From contig NW_027096038.1 of the NCBI RefSeq assembly GCF_040115645.1, forward strand, positions 496,001-560,000: a stretch of DNA of 64,000 bases. Reading direction: 5' to 3'. Position 1 is the first letter of the stretch. Every line of letters starts with the position of its first letter. Shown piece by piece: positions 38,576-52,182 of the stretch. The notes under the pieces were generated by a model, which was not told where the DNA came from, made no database searches, and saw only the letters and a program-made list of their open reading frames with translations. The stretch is from Euwallacea fornicatus. Its lineage: Eukaryota > Arthropoda > Insecta > Coleoptera > Curculionidae. Made by a program: the position numbers and the translations under genes.

Positions 38576-41500
38576 CATAAAGTACTATTTGTCTTGGAAA
38601 TTCATCTAGATGCAATCATGATGTGTTGTATCATTTTAAAGATCTCGTCGAGCTGATTAATTTGACACTTTGTTTAACAAATTTGGTCCTTATTTGCCGA
38701 AGTTATCGAGCTTCAAAGTTTGAAAAGTCACAAAAGTTGTGTGTTTGAGCACATAAAGTACTATTTTTCATGGAAATTCATCAAGATGCAATCATGATAT
38801 GTTGTGTTATTTTAAAGATCTCGTCGTGCTGATTAATTTGACACTTTGTTTAACAAATTTGGTCCTAATTTGCCGAAGTTATCGAGCTTCAAAGTTTGAA
38901 AAGTCACAAAAGTTGTGTGTTTGAGCACATAAAGTACTATTTGTCTTGGAAATTCAACAAGATGCAATCATGATGTGTTGTGTCATTTTAAAGATCTCGT
39001 CGAGCTGATTAATTTGACACTTTGTTTAACAAATTTGGGTCTCATTTGCCGAAGTTATCGATCTACAAAGTGTGAAAAGTCACAAAAGTTTTGTGTTTGA
39101 GCACATAAAGTACTATTTGTCTTGGAAATTCATCTAGATGCAATCATGATGTGTTGTATCATTTTAAAGATCTCGTCGAGCTGATTAATTTGACACTTTG
39201 TTTAACAAATTTGGTCCTTATTTGCCGAAGTTATCGAGCTTCAAAGTTTGAAAAGTCACAAAAGTTGTGTGTTTGAGCACATAAAGTACTATTTTTCATG
39301 GAAATTCATCAAGATGCAATCATGATGTGTTGTGTTATTTTAAAGATCTCGTCGTGCTGATTAATTTGACACTTTGTTTAACAAATTTGGTCCTAATTTG
39401 CCGAAGTTATCGAGCTTCAAAGTTTGAAAAGTCACAAAAGTTGTGTGTTTGAGCACATAAAGTACTATTTGTCTTGGAAATTCAACAAGATGCAATCATG
39501 ATGTGTTGTGTAATTTTAAAGATCTCGTCGAGCTGATTAATTTGACACTTTGTTTAACAAATTTGGGTCTCATTTGCCGAAGTTATCGATCTACAAAGTG
39601 TGAAAAGTCACAAAAGTTTTGTGTTTGAGCACATAAAGTACTATTTTTCATGGAAATTCATCAAGATGCAATCATGATGTGTTGTGACATCTTCAAAATC
39701 TCGTCGAGCTGATTAATGTGACACTTTGTTTAACAAATTTGGTTCTCATTTGCCGATGTTATCGAGCTTCAATGTTTGAAAAGTCATAAAAGTTGTGTGT
39801 TTGAGCATATAAAGTACTATTTGTCTTGGAAATTCATCAAGATGCAATCATGATGTGTTGTGACATCTTCAAAATCTCGTCGAGCTGATTAATTTGACAC
39901 TTTGTTTAACAAATTTGGTCCTTATTTGCCGAAGTTATCGAGCTTCAAAGTTTGAAAAGTCACAAAAGTTGTGTGTTTGAGCATATAAAGTACTATTTGT
40001 CTTGGAAATTCATCAAGATGCAATCATGATGTGTTGTGACATCTTCAAAATCTCGTCGAGCTGATTAATGTGACACTTTGTTTAACAAATTTGGTCCTAA
40101 TTTGCCGAAGTTATCGAGCTTCAAAGTTTGAAAAGTCACAAAAGTTGTGTGTTTGAGCACATAAAGTACTATTTGTCTTGGAAATTCAACAAGATGCAAT
40201 CATGATGTGTTGTGTCATTTTAAAGATCTCGTCGAGCTGATTAATTTGACACTTTGTTTAACAAATTTGGTCCTAATTTGCCGAAGTTATCGAGCTTCAA
40301 AGTTTGAAAAGTCACAAAAGTTGTGTGTTTGAGCACATAAAGTACTATTTGTCTTGGAAATTCAACAAGATGCAATCATGATGTGTTGTGTCATTTTAAA
40401 GATCTCGTCGAGCTGATTAATTTGACACTTTGTTTAACAAATTTGGGTCTCATTTGCCGAAGTTATCGATCTACAAAGTGTGAAAAGTCACAAAAGTTTT
40501 GTGTTTGAGCACATAAAGTACTATTTGTCTTGGAAATTCATCTAGATGCAATCATGATGTGTTGTATCATTTTAAAGATCTCGTCGAGCTGATTAATTTG
40601 ACACTTTGTTTAACAAATTTGGTCCTTATTTGCCGAAGTTATCGAGCTTCAAAGTTTGAAAAGTCACAAAAGTTGTGTGTTTGAGCACATAAAGTACTAT
40701 TTTTCATGGAAATTCATCAAGATGCAATCATGATATGTTGTGTTATTTTAAAGATCTCGTCGTGCTGATTAATTTGACACTTTGTTTAACAAATTTGGTC
40801 CTAATTTGCCGAAGTTATCGAGCTTCAAAGTTTGAAAAGTCACAAAAGTTGTGTGTTTGAGCACATAAAGTACTATTTGTCTTGGAAATTCAACAAGATG
40901 CAATCATGATGTGTTGTGTAATTTTAAAGATCTCGTCGAGCTGATTAATTTGACACTTTGTTTAACAAATTTGGGTCTCATTTGCCGAAGTTATCGATCT
41001 ACAAAGTGTGAAAAGTCACAAAAGTTTTGTGTTTGAGCACATAAAGTACTATTTGTCTTGGAAATTCATCTAGATGCAATCGTGATGTGTTGTATCATTT
41101 TAAAGATCTCGTCGAGCTGATTAATTTGACACTTTGTTTAACAAATTTGGTTCTCATTTGCCGATGTTATCGAGCTTCAAAGTTTGAAAAGTCATAAAAG
41201 TTGTGTGTTTGAGCATATAAAGTACTATTTGTCTTGGAAATTCATCAAGATGCAATCATGATGTGTTGTGACATCTTCAAAATCTCGTCGAGCTGATTAA
41301 TGTGACACTTTGTTTAACAAATTTGTTTCTCATTTGCCGAAGTTATCGAGCTTCAAAGTTTGAAAAGTCATAAAAGTTGTGTGTTTGAGCATATAAAGTA
41401 CTATTTGTCTTGGAAATTCATCAAGATGCAATCATGATGTGTTGTGACATCTTCAAAATCTCGTCGAGCTGATTAATGTGACACTTTGTTTAACAAATTT

Positions 41501-42854
41501 GGTCCTAATTTGCCGAAGTTATCGAGCTTCAAAGTTTGAAAAGTCACAAAAGTTGGGTGTTTGAGCACATAAAGTACTATTTGTCTTGGAAATTCAACAA
41601 GATGCAATCATGATGTGTTGTGTAATTTTAAAGATCTCGTCGAGCTGATTAATTTGACACTTTGTTTAACAAATTTGGGTCTCATTTGCCGAAGTTATCG
41701 ATCTACAAAGTGTGAAAAGTCACAAAAGTTTTGTGTTTGAGCACATAAAGTACTATTTTTCATGGAAATTCATCAAGATGCAATCATGATGTGTTGTGAC
41801 ATCTTCAAAATCTCGTCGAGCTGATTAATGTGACACTTTGTTTAACAAATTTGGTTCTCATTTGCCGATGTTATCGAGCTTCAATGTTTGAAAAGTCATA
41901 AAAGTTGTGTGTTTGAGCATATAAAGTACTATTTGTCTTGGAAATTCATCAAGATGCAATCATGATGTGTTGTGACATCTTCAAAATCTCGTCGAGCTGA
42001 TTAATGTGACACTTTGTTTAACAAATTTGTTTCTCATTTGCCGAAGTTATCGAGCTTCAAAGTTTGAAAAGTCATAAAAGTTGTGTGTTTGAGCACATAA
42101 AGTACTATTTGTCTTGGAAATTCATCAAGATGCAATCATGATGTGTTGTGTCATTTTAAAGATCTCGTCGAGCTGATTAATTTGACACTTTGTTTAACAA
42201 ATTTGGTTCTTATTTACCGAAGTTATCGAGCTTCAAAGTTTGAAAAGTCACAAAAGTTGTGTGTTTGAGCACATAAAGTACTATTTTTCATGGAAATTCA
42301 TCAAGATGCAATCATGATGTGTTGTGTTATTTTAAAGATCTCGTCGTGCTGATTAATTTGACACTTTGTTTAACAAATTTGGTCCTAATTTGCCGAAGTT
42401 ATCGAGCTTCAAAGTTTGAAAAGTCACAAAAGTTGTGTGTTTGAGCACATAAAGTACTATTTGTCTTGGAAATTCATCTAGATGCAATCATGATGTGTTG
42501 TATCATTTTAAAGATCTCGTCGAGCTGATTAATTTGACACTTTGTTTAACAAATTTGGTCCTTATTTGCCGAAGTTATCGAGCTTCAAAGTTTGAAAAGT
42601 CACAAAAGTTGTGTGTTTGAGCACATAAAGTACTATTTTTCATGGAAATTCATCAAGATGCAATCATGATATGTTGTGTTATTTTAAAGATCTCGTCGTG
42701 CTGATTAATTTGACACTTTGTTTAACAAATTTGGTCCTAATTTGCCGAAGTTATCGAGCTTCAAAGTTTGAAAAGTCACAAAAGTTGTGTGTTTGAGCAC
42801 ATAAAGTACTATTTGTCTTGGAAATTCAACAAGATGCAATCATGATGTGTTGTG
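37574..42854 (+). repeat. 5.28-kb duplicated block in domain II, copy 1
   Basis: About 30 monomers. 37574-42478 matches 43734-48638 at 35 monomers (6160 bp) with no difference seen, and 42479-42854 matches 51807-52182 at 53 monomers. Shared rare tags: GTTATATC at 37748, AATGTTTG at 39771 and 41883, CAATCGTGATG near 41081. Flanks diverge at 37573 (G against A) and 42855 (A against T). Confidence 0.85.
38015..38190 (+). repeat. Type G monomer (TGTAATTTT variant of D')
   Basis: Identical to D' except TGTAATTTTAAAG in place of TGTCATTTTAAAG. It is nearly private to domain II (about 35814, 38101, 39510, 40919, 41621, 43381, 44261, 45671, 47080, 47781, 48839, 50248, 50950). The single copy outside is near 20501, within a segment that matches 37200-38575. 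That copy is therefore the likely ancestor or sibling of the domain II set. Confidence 0.8.
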
Positions 42855-43018
42855 ACATCTTCAAAATCTCGTCGAGCTGATTAATGTGACACTTTGTTTA
42901 ACAAATTTGGTCCTAATTTGCCGAAGTTATCGAGCTTCAAAGTTTGAAAAGTCACAAAAGTTGTGTGTTTGAGCACATAAAGTACTATTTGTCTTGGAAA
43001 TTCAACAAGATGCAATCG

Positions 43019-43907
43019 TGATGTGTTGTGACATCTTCAAAATCTCGTCGAGCTGATTAATGTGACACTTTGTTTAACAAATTTGGTTCTCATTTGCCGA
43101 TGTTATCGAGCTTCAAAGTTTGAAAAGTCATAAAAGTTGTGTGTTTGAGCATATAAAGTACTATTTGTCTTGGAAATTCATCTAGATGCAATCCTGATGT
43201 GTTGTGACATCTTCAAAATCTCGTCGAGCTGATTAATGTGACACTTTGTTTAACAAATTTGTTTCTCATTTGCCGAAGTTATCGAGCTTCAAAGTTTGAA
43301 AAGTCACAAAAGTTGTGTGTTTGAGCACATAAAGTACTATTTGTCTTGGAAATTCAACAAGATGTAATCATGATGTGTTGTGTAATTTTAAAGATCTCGT
43401 CGAGCTGATTAATTTGACACTTTGTTTAACAAATTTGGGTCTCATTTGCCGAAGTTATCGATCTACAAAGTGTGAAAAGTCACAAAAGTTTTGTGTTTGA
43501 GCACATAAAGTACTATTTGTCTTGGAAATTCATCTAGATGCAATCATGATGTGTTGTGACATCTTCAAAATCTCGTCGAGCTGATTAATGTGACACTTTG
43601 TTTAACAAATTTGGTTCTCATTTGCCGATGTTATCGAGCTTCAAAGTTTGAAAAGTCATAAAAGTTGTGTGTTTGAGCATATAAAGTACTATTTGTCTTG
43701 GAAATTCATCTAGATGCAATCATGATGTGTTGTATCATTTTAAAGATCTCGTCGAGCTGATTAATTTGACACTTTGTTTAACAAATTTGGGTCTCATTTG
43801 CCGAAGTTATCGATCTACAAAGTGTGAAAAGTCACAAAAGTTTTGTGTTTGAGCACATAAAGTACTATTTGTCTTGGAAATTCATCTAGATGCAATCATG
43901 ATGTGTT
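43019..43907 (+). repeat. Mosaic junction upstream of domain II copy 2
   Basis: 43019-43364 matches 36331-36676 (38 monomers away, including the rare CAATCCTGATG at 43189). 43268-43907 matches 35700-36339 (43 monomers, including GATGTAATC at 43365). From 43734 the match shifts to 37574 onward (35 monomers). The three matches overlap, so this stretch is a patchwork of three source positions, all in register. Confidence 0.7.
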
Positions 43908-46900
43908 ATATCATTTTAAAGATCTCGTCGAGCTGATTAATTTGACACTTTGTTTAACAAATTTGGTCCTTATTTGCCGAAGTTATCGAGCTTCAAAGTT
44001 TGAAAAGTCACAAAAGTTGTGTGTTTGAGCACATAAAGTACTATTTTTCATGGAAATTCATCAAGATGCAATCATGATGTGTTGTGTTATTTTAAAGATC
44101 TCGTCGTGCTGATTAATTTGACACTTTGTTTAACAAATTTGGTCCTAATTTGCCGAAGTTATCGAGCTTCAAAGTTTGAAAAGTCACAAAAGTTGTGTGT
44201 TTGAGCACATAAAGTACTATTTGTCTTGGAAATTCAACAAGATGCAATCATGATGTGTTGTGTAATTTTAAAGATCTCGTCGAGCTGATTAATTTGACAC
44301 TTTGTTTAACAAATTTGGGTCTCATTTGCCGAAGTTATCGATCTACAAAGTGTGAAAAGTCACAAAAGTTTTGTGTTTGAGCACATAAAGTACTATTTGT
44401 CTTGGAAATTCATCTAGATGCAATCATGATGTGTTGTGACATCTTCAAAATCTCGTCGAGCTGATTAATGTGACACTTTGTTTAACAAATTTGGTTCTCA
44501 TTTGCCGATGTTATCGAGCTTCAAAGTTTGAAAAGTCATAAAAGTTGTGTGTTTGAGCATATAAAGTACTATTTGTCTTGGAAATTCATCAAGATGCAAT
44601 CATGATGTGTTGTGACATCTTCAAAATCTCGTCGAGCTGATTAATGTGACACTTTGTTTAACAAATTTGTTTCTCATTTGCCGAAGTTATCGAGCTTCAA
44701 AGTTTGAAAAGTCATAAAAGTTGTGTGTTTGAGCACATAAAGTACTATTTGTCTTGGAAATTCATCTAGATGCAATCATGATGTGTTGTATCATTTTAAA
44801 GATCTCGTCGAGCTGATTAATTTGACACTTTGTTTAACAAATTTGGTCCTTATTTGCCGAAGTTATCGAGCTTCAAAGTTTGAAAAGTCACAAAAGTTGT
44901 GTGTTTGAGCACATAAAGTACTATTTTTCATGGAAATTCATCAAGATGCAATCATGATATGTTGTGTTATTTTAAAGATCTCGTCGTGCTGATTAATTTG
45001 ACACTTTGTTTAACAAATTTGGTCCTAATTTGCCGAAGTTATCGAGCTTCAAAGTTTGAAAAGTCACAAAAGTTGTGTGTTTGAGCACATAAAGTACTAT
45101 TTGTCTTGGAAATTCAACAAGATGCAATCATGATGTGTTGTGTCATTTTAAAGATCTCGTCGAGCTGATTAATTTGACACTTTGTTTAACAAATTTGGGT
45201 CTCATTTGCCGAAGTTATCGATCTACAAAGTGTGAAAAGTCACAAAAGTTTTGTGTTTGAGCACATAAAGTACTATTTGTCTTGGAAATTCATCTAGATG
45301 CAATCATGATGTGTTGTATCATTTTAAAGATCTCGTCGAGCTGATTAATTTGACACTTTGTTTAACAAATTTGGTCCTTATTTGCCGAAGTTATCGAGCT
45401 TCAAAGTTTGAAAAGTCACAAAAGTTGTGTGTTTGAGCACATAAAGTACTATTTTTCATGGAAATTCATCAAGATGCAATCATGATGTGTTGTGTTATTT
45501 TAAAGATCTCGTCGTGCTGATTAATTTGACACTTTGTTTAACAAATTTGGTCCTAATTTGCCGAAGTTATCGAGCTTCAAAGTTTGAAAAGTCACAAAAG
45601 TTGTGTGTTTGAGCACATAAAGTACTATTTGTCTTGGAAATTCAACAAGATGCAATCATGATGTGTTGTGTAATTTTAAAGATCTCGTCGAGCTGATTAA
45701 TTTGACACTTTGTTTAACAAATTTGGGTCTCATTTGCCGAAGTTATCGATCTACAAAGTGTGAAAAGTCACAAAAGTTTTGTGTTTGAGCACATAAAGTA
45801 CTATTTTTCATGGAAATTCATCAAGATGCAATCATGATGTGTTGTGACATCTTCAAAATCTCGTCGAGCTGATTAATGTGACACTTTGTTTAACAAATTT
45901 GGTTCTCATTTGCCGATGTTATCGAGCTTCAATGTTTGAAAAGTCATAAAAGTTGTGTGTTTGAGCATATAAAGTACTATTTGTCTTGGAAATTCATCAA
46001 GATGCAATCATGATGTGTTGTGACATCTTCAAAATCTCGTCGAGCTGATTAATTTGACACTTTGTTTAACAAATTTGGTCCTTATTTGCCGAAGTTATCG
46101 AGCTTCAAAGTTTGAAAAGTCACAAAAGTTGTGTGTTTGAGCATATAAAGTACTATTTGTCTTGGAAATTCATCAAGATGCAATCATGATGTGTTGTGAC
46201 ATCTTCAAAATCTCGTCGAGCTGATTAATGTGACACTTTGTTTAACAAATTTGGTCCTAATTTGCCGAAGTTATCGAGCTTCAAAGTTTGAAAAGTCACA
46301 AAAGTTGTGTGTTTGAGCACATAAAGTACTATTTGTCTTGGAAATTCAACAAGATGCAATCATGATGTGTTGTGTCATTTTAAAGATCTCGTCGAGCTGA
46401 TTAATTTGACACTTTGTTTAACAAATTTGGTCCTAATTTGCCGAAGTTATCGAGCTTCAAAGTTTGAAAAGTCACAAAAGTTGTGTGTTTGAGCACATAA
46501 AGTACTATTTGTCTTGGAAATTCAACAAGATGCAATCATGATGTGTTGTGTCATTTTAAAGATCTCGTCGAGCTGATTAATTTGACACTTTGTTTAACAA
46601 ATTTGGGTCTCATTTGCCGAAGTTATCGATCTACAAAGTGTGAAAAGTCACAAAAGTTTTGTGTTTGAGCACATAAAGTACTATTTGTCTTGGAAATTCA
46701 TCTAGATGCAATCATGATGTGTTGTATCATTTTAAAGATCTCGTCGAGCTGATTAATTTGACACTTTGTTTAACAAATTTGGTCCTTATTTGCCGAAGTT
46801 ATCGAGCTTCAAAGTTTGAAAAGTCACAAAAGTTGTGTGTTTGAGCACATAAAGTACTATTTTTCATGGAAATTCATCAAGATGCAATCATGATATGTTG

Positions 46901-49900
46901 TGTTATTTTAAAGATCTCGTCGTGCTGATTAATTTGACACTTTGTTTAACAAATTTGGTCCTAATTTGCCGAAGTTATCGAGCTTCAAAGTTTGAAAAGT
47001 CACAAAAGTTGTGTGTTTGAGCACATAAAGTACTATTTGTCTTGGAAATTCAACAAGATGCAATCATGATGTGTTGTGTAATTTTAAAGATCTCGTCGAG
47101 CTGATTAATTTGACACTTTGTTTAACAAATTTGGGTCTCATTTGCCGAAGTTATCGATCTACAAAGTGTGAAAAGTCACAAAAGTTTTGTGTTTGAGCAC
47201 ATAAAGTACTATTTGTCTTGGAAATTCATCTAGATGCAATCGTGATGTGTTGTATCATTTTAAAGATCTCGTCGAGCTGATTAATTTGACACTTTGTTTA
47301 ACAAATTTGGTTCTCATTTGCCGATGTTATCGAGCTTCAAAGTTTGAAAAGTCATAAAAGTTGTGTGTTTGAGCATATAAAGTACTATTTGTCTTGGAAA
47401 TTCATCAAGATGCAATCATGATGTGTTGTGACATCTTCAAAATCTCGTCGAGCTGATTAATGTGACACTTTGTTTAACAAATTTGTTTCTCATTTGCCGA
47501 AGTTATCGAGCTTCAAAGTTTGAAAAGTCATAAAAGTTGTGTGTTTGAGCATATAAAGTACTATTTGTCTTGGAAATTCATCAAGATGCAATCATGATGT
47601 GTTGTGACATCTTCAAAATCTCGTCGAGCTGATTAATGTGACACTTTGTTTAACAAATTTGGTCCTAATTTGCCGAAGTTATCGAGCTTCAAAGTTTGAA
47701 AAGTCACAAAAGTTGGGTGTTTGAGCACATAAAGTACTATTTGTCTTGGAAATTCAACAAGATGCAATCATGATGTGTTGTGTAATTTTAAAGATCTCGT
47801 CGAGCTGATTAATTTGACACTTTGTTTAACAAATTTGGGTCTCATTTGCCGAAGTTATCGATCTACAAAGTGTGAAAAGTCACAAAAGTTTTGTGTTTGA
47901 GCACATAAAGTACTATTTTTCATGGAAATTCATCAAGATGCAATCATGATGTGTTGTGACATCTTCAAAATCTCGTCGAGCTGATTAATGTGACACTTTG
48001 TTTAACAAATTTGGTTCTCATTTGCCGATGTTATCGAGCTTCAATGTTTGAAAAGTCATAAAAGTTGTGTGTTTGAGCATATAAAGTACTATTTGTCTTG
48101 GAAATTCATCAAGATGCAATCATGATGTGTTGTGACATCTTCAAAATCTCGTCGAGCTGATTAATGTGACACTTTGTTTAACAAATTTGTTTCTCATTTG
48201 CCGAAGTTATCGAGCTTCAAAGTTTGAAAAGTCATAAAAGTTGTGTGTTTGAGCACATAAAGTACTATTTGTCTTGGAAATTCATCAAGATGCAATCATG
48301 ATGTGTTGTGTCATTTTAAAGATCTCGTCGAGCTGATTAATTTGACACTTTGTTTAACAAATTTGGTTCTTATTTACCGAAGTTATCGAGCTTCAAAGTT
48401 TGAAAAGTCACAAAAGTTGTGTGTTTGAGCACATAAAGTACTATTTTTCATGGAAATTCATCAAGATGCAATCATGATGTGTTGTGTTATTTTAAAGATC
48501 TCGTCGTGCTGATTAATTTGACACTTTGTTTAACAAATTTGGTCCTAATTTGCCGAAGTTATCGAGCTTCAAAGTTTGAAAAGTCACAAAAGTTGTGTGT
48601 TTGAGCACATAAAGTACTATTTGTCTTGGAAATTCATCAAGATGCAATCATGATGTGTTGTGTTATTTTAAAGATCTCGTCGTGCTGATTAATTTGACAC
48701 TTTGTTTAACAAATTTGGTCCTAATTTGCCGAAGTTATCGAGCTTCAAAGTTTGAAAAGTCACAAAAGTTGTGTGTTTGAGCACATAAAGTACTATTTGT
48801 CTTGGAAATTCAACAAGATGCAATCATGATGTGTTGTGTAATTTTAAAGATCTCGTCGAGCTGATTAATTTGACACTTTGTTTAACAAATTTGGGTCTCA
48901 TTTGCCGAAGTTATCGATCTACAAAGTGTGAAAAGTCACAAAAGTTTTGTGTTTGAGCACATAAAGTACTATTTTTCATGGAAATTCATCAAGATGCAAT
49001 CATGATGTGTTGTGACATCTTCAAAATCTCGTCGAGCTGATTAATGTGACACTTTGTTTAACAAATTTGGTTCTCATTTGCCGATGTTATCGAGCTTCAA
49101 TGTTTGAAAAGTCATAAAAGTTGTGTGTTTGAGCATATAAAGTACTATTTGTCTTGGAAATTCATCAAGATGCAATCATGATGTGTTGTGACATCTTCAA
49201 AATCTCGTCGAGCTGATTAATTTGACACTTTGTTTAACAAATTTGGTCCTTATTTGCCGAAGTTATCGAGCTTCAAAGTTTGAAAAGTCACAAAAGTTGT
49301 GTGTTTGAGCATATAAAGTACTATTTGTCTTGGAAATTCATCAAGATGCAATCATGATGTGTTGTGACATCTTCAAAATCTCGTCGAGCTGATTAATGTG
49401 ACACTTTGTTTAACAAATTTGGTCCTAATTTGCCGAAGTTATCGAGCTTCAAAGTTTGAAAAGTCACAAAAGTTGTGTGTTTGAGCACATAAAGTACTAT
49501 TTGTCTTGGAAATTCAACAAGATGCAATCATGATGTGTTGTGTCATTTTAAAGATCTCGTCGAGCTGATTAATTTGACACTTTGTTTAACAAATTTGGTC
49601 CTAATTTGCCGAAGTTATCGAGCTTCAAAGTTTGAAAAGTCACAAAAGTTGTGTGTTTGAGCACATAAAGTACTATTTGTCTTGGAAATTCAACAAGATG
49701 CAATCATGATGTGTTGTGTCATTTTAAAGATCTCGTCGAGCTGATTAATTTGACACTTTGTTTAACAAATTTGGGTCTCATTTGCCGAAGTTATCGATCT
49801 ACAAAGTGTGAAAAGTCACAAAAGTTTTGTGTTTGAGCACATAAAGTACTATTTGTCTTGGAAATTCATCTAGATGCAATCATGATGTGTTGTATCATTT

Positions 49901-52182
49901 TAAAGATCTCGTCGAGCTGATTAATTTGACACTTTGTTTAACAAATTTGGTCCTTATTTGCCGAAGTTATCGAGCTTCAAAGTTTGAAAAGTCACAAAAG
50001 TTGTGTGTTTGAGCACATAAAGTACTATTTTTCATGGAAATTCATCAAGATGCAATCATGATATGTTGTGTTATTTTAAAGATCTCGTCGTGCTGATTAA
50101 TTTGACACTTTGTTTAACAAATTTGGTCCTAATTTGCCGAAGTTATCGAGCTTCAAAGTTTGAAAAGTCACAAAAGTTGTGTGTTTGAGCACATAAAGTA
50201 CTATTTGTCTTGGAAATTCAACAAGATGCAATCATGATGTGTTGTGTAATTTTAAAGATCTCGTCGAGCTGATTAATTTGACACTTTGTTTAACAAATTT
50301 GGGTCTCATTTGCCGAAGTTATCGATCTACAAAGTGTGAAAAGTCACAAAAGTTTTGTGTTTGAGCACATAAAGTACTATTTGTCTTGGAAATTCATCTA
50401 GATGCAATCGTGATGTGTTGTATCATTTTAAAGATCTCGTCGAGCTGATTAATTTGACACTTTGTTTAACAAATTTGGTTCTCATTTGCCGATGTTATCG
50501 AGCTTCAAAGTTTGAAAAGTCATAAAAGTTGTGTGTTTGAGCATATAAAGTACTATTTGTCTTGGAAATTCATCAAGATGCAATCATGATGTGTTGTGAC
50601 ATCTTCAAAATCTCGTCGAGCTGATTAATGTGACACTTTGTTTAACAAATTTGTTTCTCATTTGCCGAAGTTATCGAGCTTCAAAGTTTGAAAAGTCATA
50701 AAAGTTGTGTGTTTGAGCATATAAAGTACTATTTGTCTTGGAAATTCATCAAGATGCAATCATGATGTGTTGTGACATCTTCAAAATCTCGTCGAGCTGA
50801 TTAATGTGACACTTTGTTTAACAAATTTGGTCCTAATTTGCCGAAGTTATCGAGCTTCAAAGTTTGAAAAGTCACAAAAGTTGGGTGTTTGAGCACATAA
50901 AGTACTATTTGTCTTGGAAATTCAACAAGATGCAATCATGATGTGTTGTGTAATTTTAAAGATCTCGTCGAGCTGATTAATTTGACACTTTGTTTAACAA
51001 ATTTGGGTCTCATTTGCCGAAGTTATCGATCTACAAAGTGTGAAAAGTCACAAAAGTTTTGTGTTTGAGCACATAAAGTACTATTTTTCATGGAAATTCA
51101 TCAAGATGCAATCATGATGTGTTGTGACATCTTCAAAATCTCGTCGAGCTGATTAATGTGACACTTTGTTTAACAAATTTGGTTCTCATTTGCCGATGTT
51201 ATCGAGCTTCAATGTTTGAAAAGTCATAAAAGTTGTGTGTTTGAGCATATAAAGTACTATTTGTCTTGGAAATTCATCAAGATGCAATCATGATGTGTTG
51301 TGACATCTTCAAAATCTCGTCGAGCTGATTAATGTGACACTTTGTTTAACAAATTTGTTTCTCATTTGCCGAAGTTATCGAGCTTCAAAGTTTGAAAAGT
51401 CATAAAAGTTGTGTGTTTGAGCACATAAAGTACTATTTGTCTTGGAAATTCATCAAGATGCAATCATGATGTGTTGTGTCATTTTAAAGATCTCGTCGAG
51501 CTGATTAATTTGACACTTTGTTTAACAAATTTGGTTCTTATTTACCGAAGTTATCGAGCTTCAAAGTTTGAAAAGTCACAAAAGTTGTGTGTTTGAGCAC
51601 ATAAAGTACTATTTTTCATGGAAATTCATCAAGATGCAATCATGATGTGTTGTGTTATTTTAAAGATCTCGTCGTGCTGATTAATTTGACACTTTGTTTA
51701 ACAAATTTGGTCCTAATTTGCCGAAGTTATCGAGCTTCAAAGTTTGAAAAGTCACAAAAGTTGTGTGTTTGAGCACATAAAGTACTATTTGTCTTGGAAA
51801 TTCATCTAGATGCAATCATGATGTGTTGTATCATTTTAAAGATCTCGTCGAGCTGATTAATTTGACACTTTGTTTAACAAATTTGGTCCTTATTTGCCGA
51901 AGTTATCGAGCTTCAAAGTTTGAAAAGTCACAAAAGTTGTGTGTTTGAGCACATAAAGTACTATTTTTCATGGAAATTCATCAAGATGCAATCATGATAT
52001 GTTGTGTTATTTTAAAGATCTCGTCGTGCTGATTAATTTGACACTTTGTTTAACAAATTTGGTCCTAATTTGCCGAAGTTATCGAGCTTCAAAGTTTGAA
52101 AAGTCACAAAAGTTGTGTGTTTGAGCACATAAAGTACTATTTGTCTTGGAAATTCAACAAGATGCAATCATGATGTGTTGTG
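43734..52182 (+). repeat. 5.28-kb duplicated block, copy 2, expanded to 8.45 kb
   Basis: Copy of 37574-42854 with an additional 3168 bp. All tags of copy 1 recur: GTTATATC at 43908, AATGTTTG at 45931 and 48043, CAATCGTGATG near 47241. The additional length equals exactly 18 monomers and is explained by the internal tandem duplication. Confidence 0.85.
45459..51806 (+). repeat. Tandem duplication of an 18-monomer unit (3168 bp)
   Basis: 45459-48638 matches 48627-51806; the two copies meet with a 12-bp overlap, as expected for a direct tandem duplication. The marked AATGTTTG monomers recur in step (45931/49099 and 48043/51211), as does CAATCGTGATG (47241/50409). The monomer at 48627 is a join: CATCAAG with TGTGTTATTTT but TTTGTCTTGG upstream, a combination absent from copy 1. 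Confidence 0.85.

Noticed and set aside
37574..52182. Assembly artefact as the cause of the large duplication
   Set aside because: Not excluded, but copy 2 differs from copy 1 by an 18-monomer tandem repeat and by a different left flank, which an accidental duplicated contig would not normally show. Kept as a finding with a read-level check.
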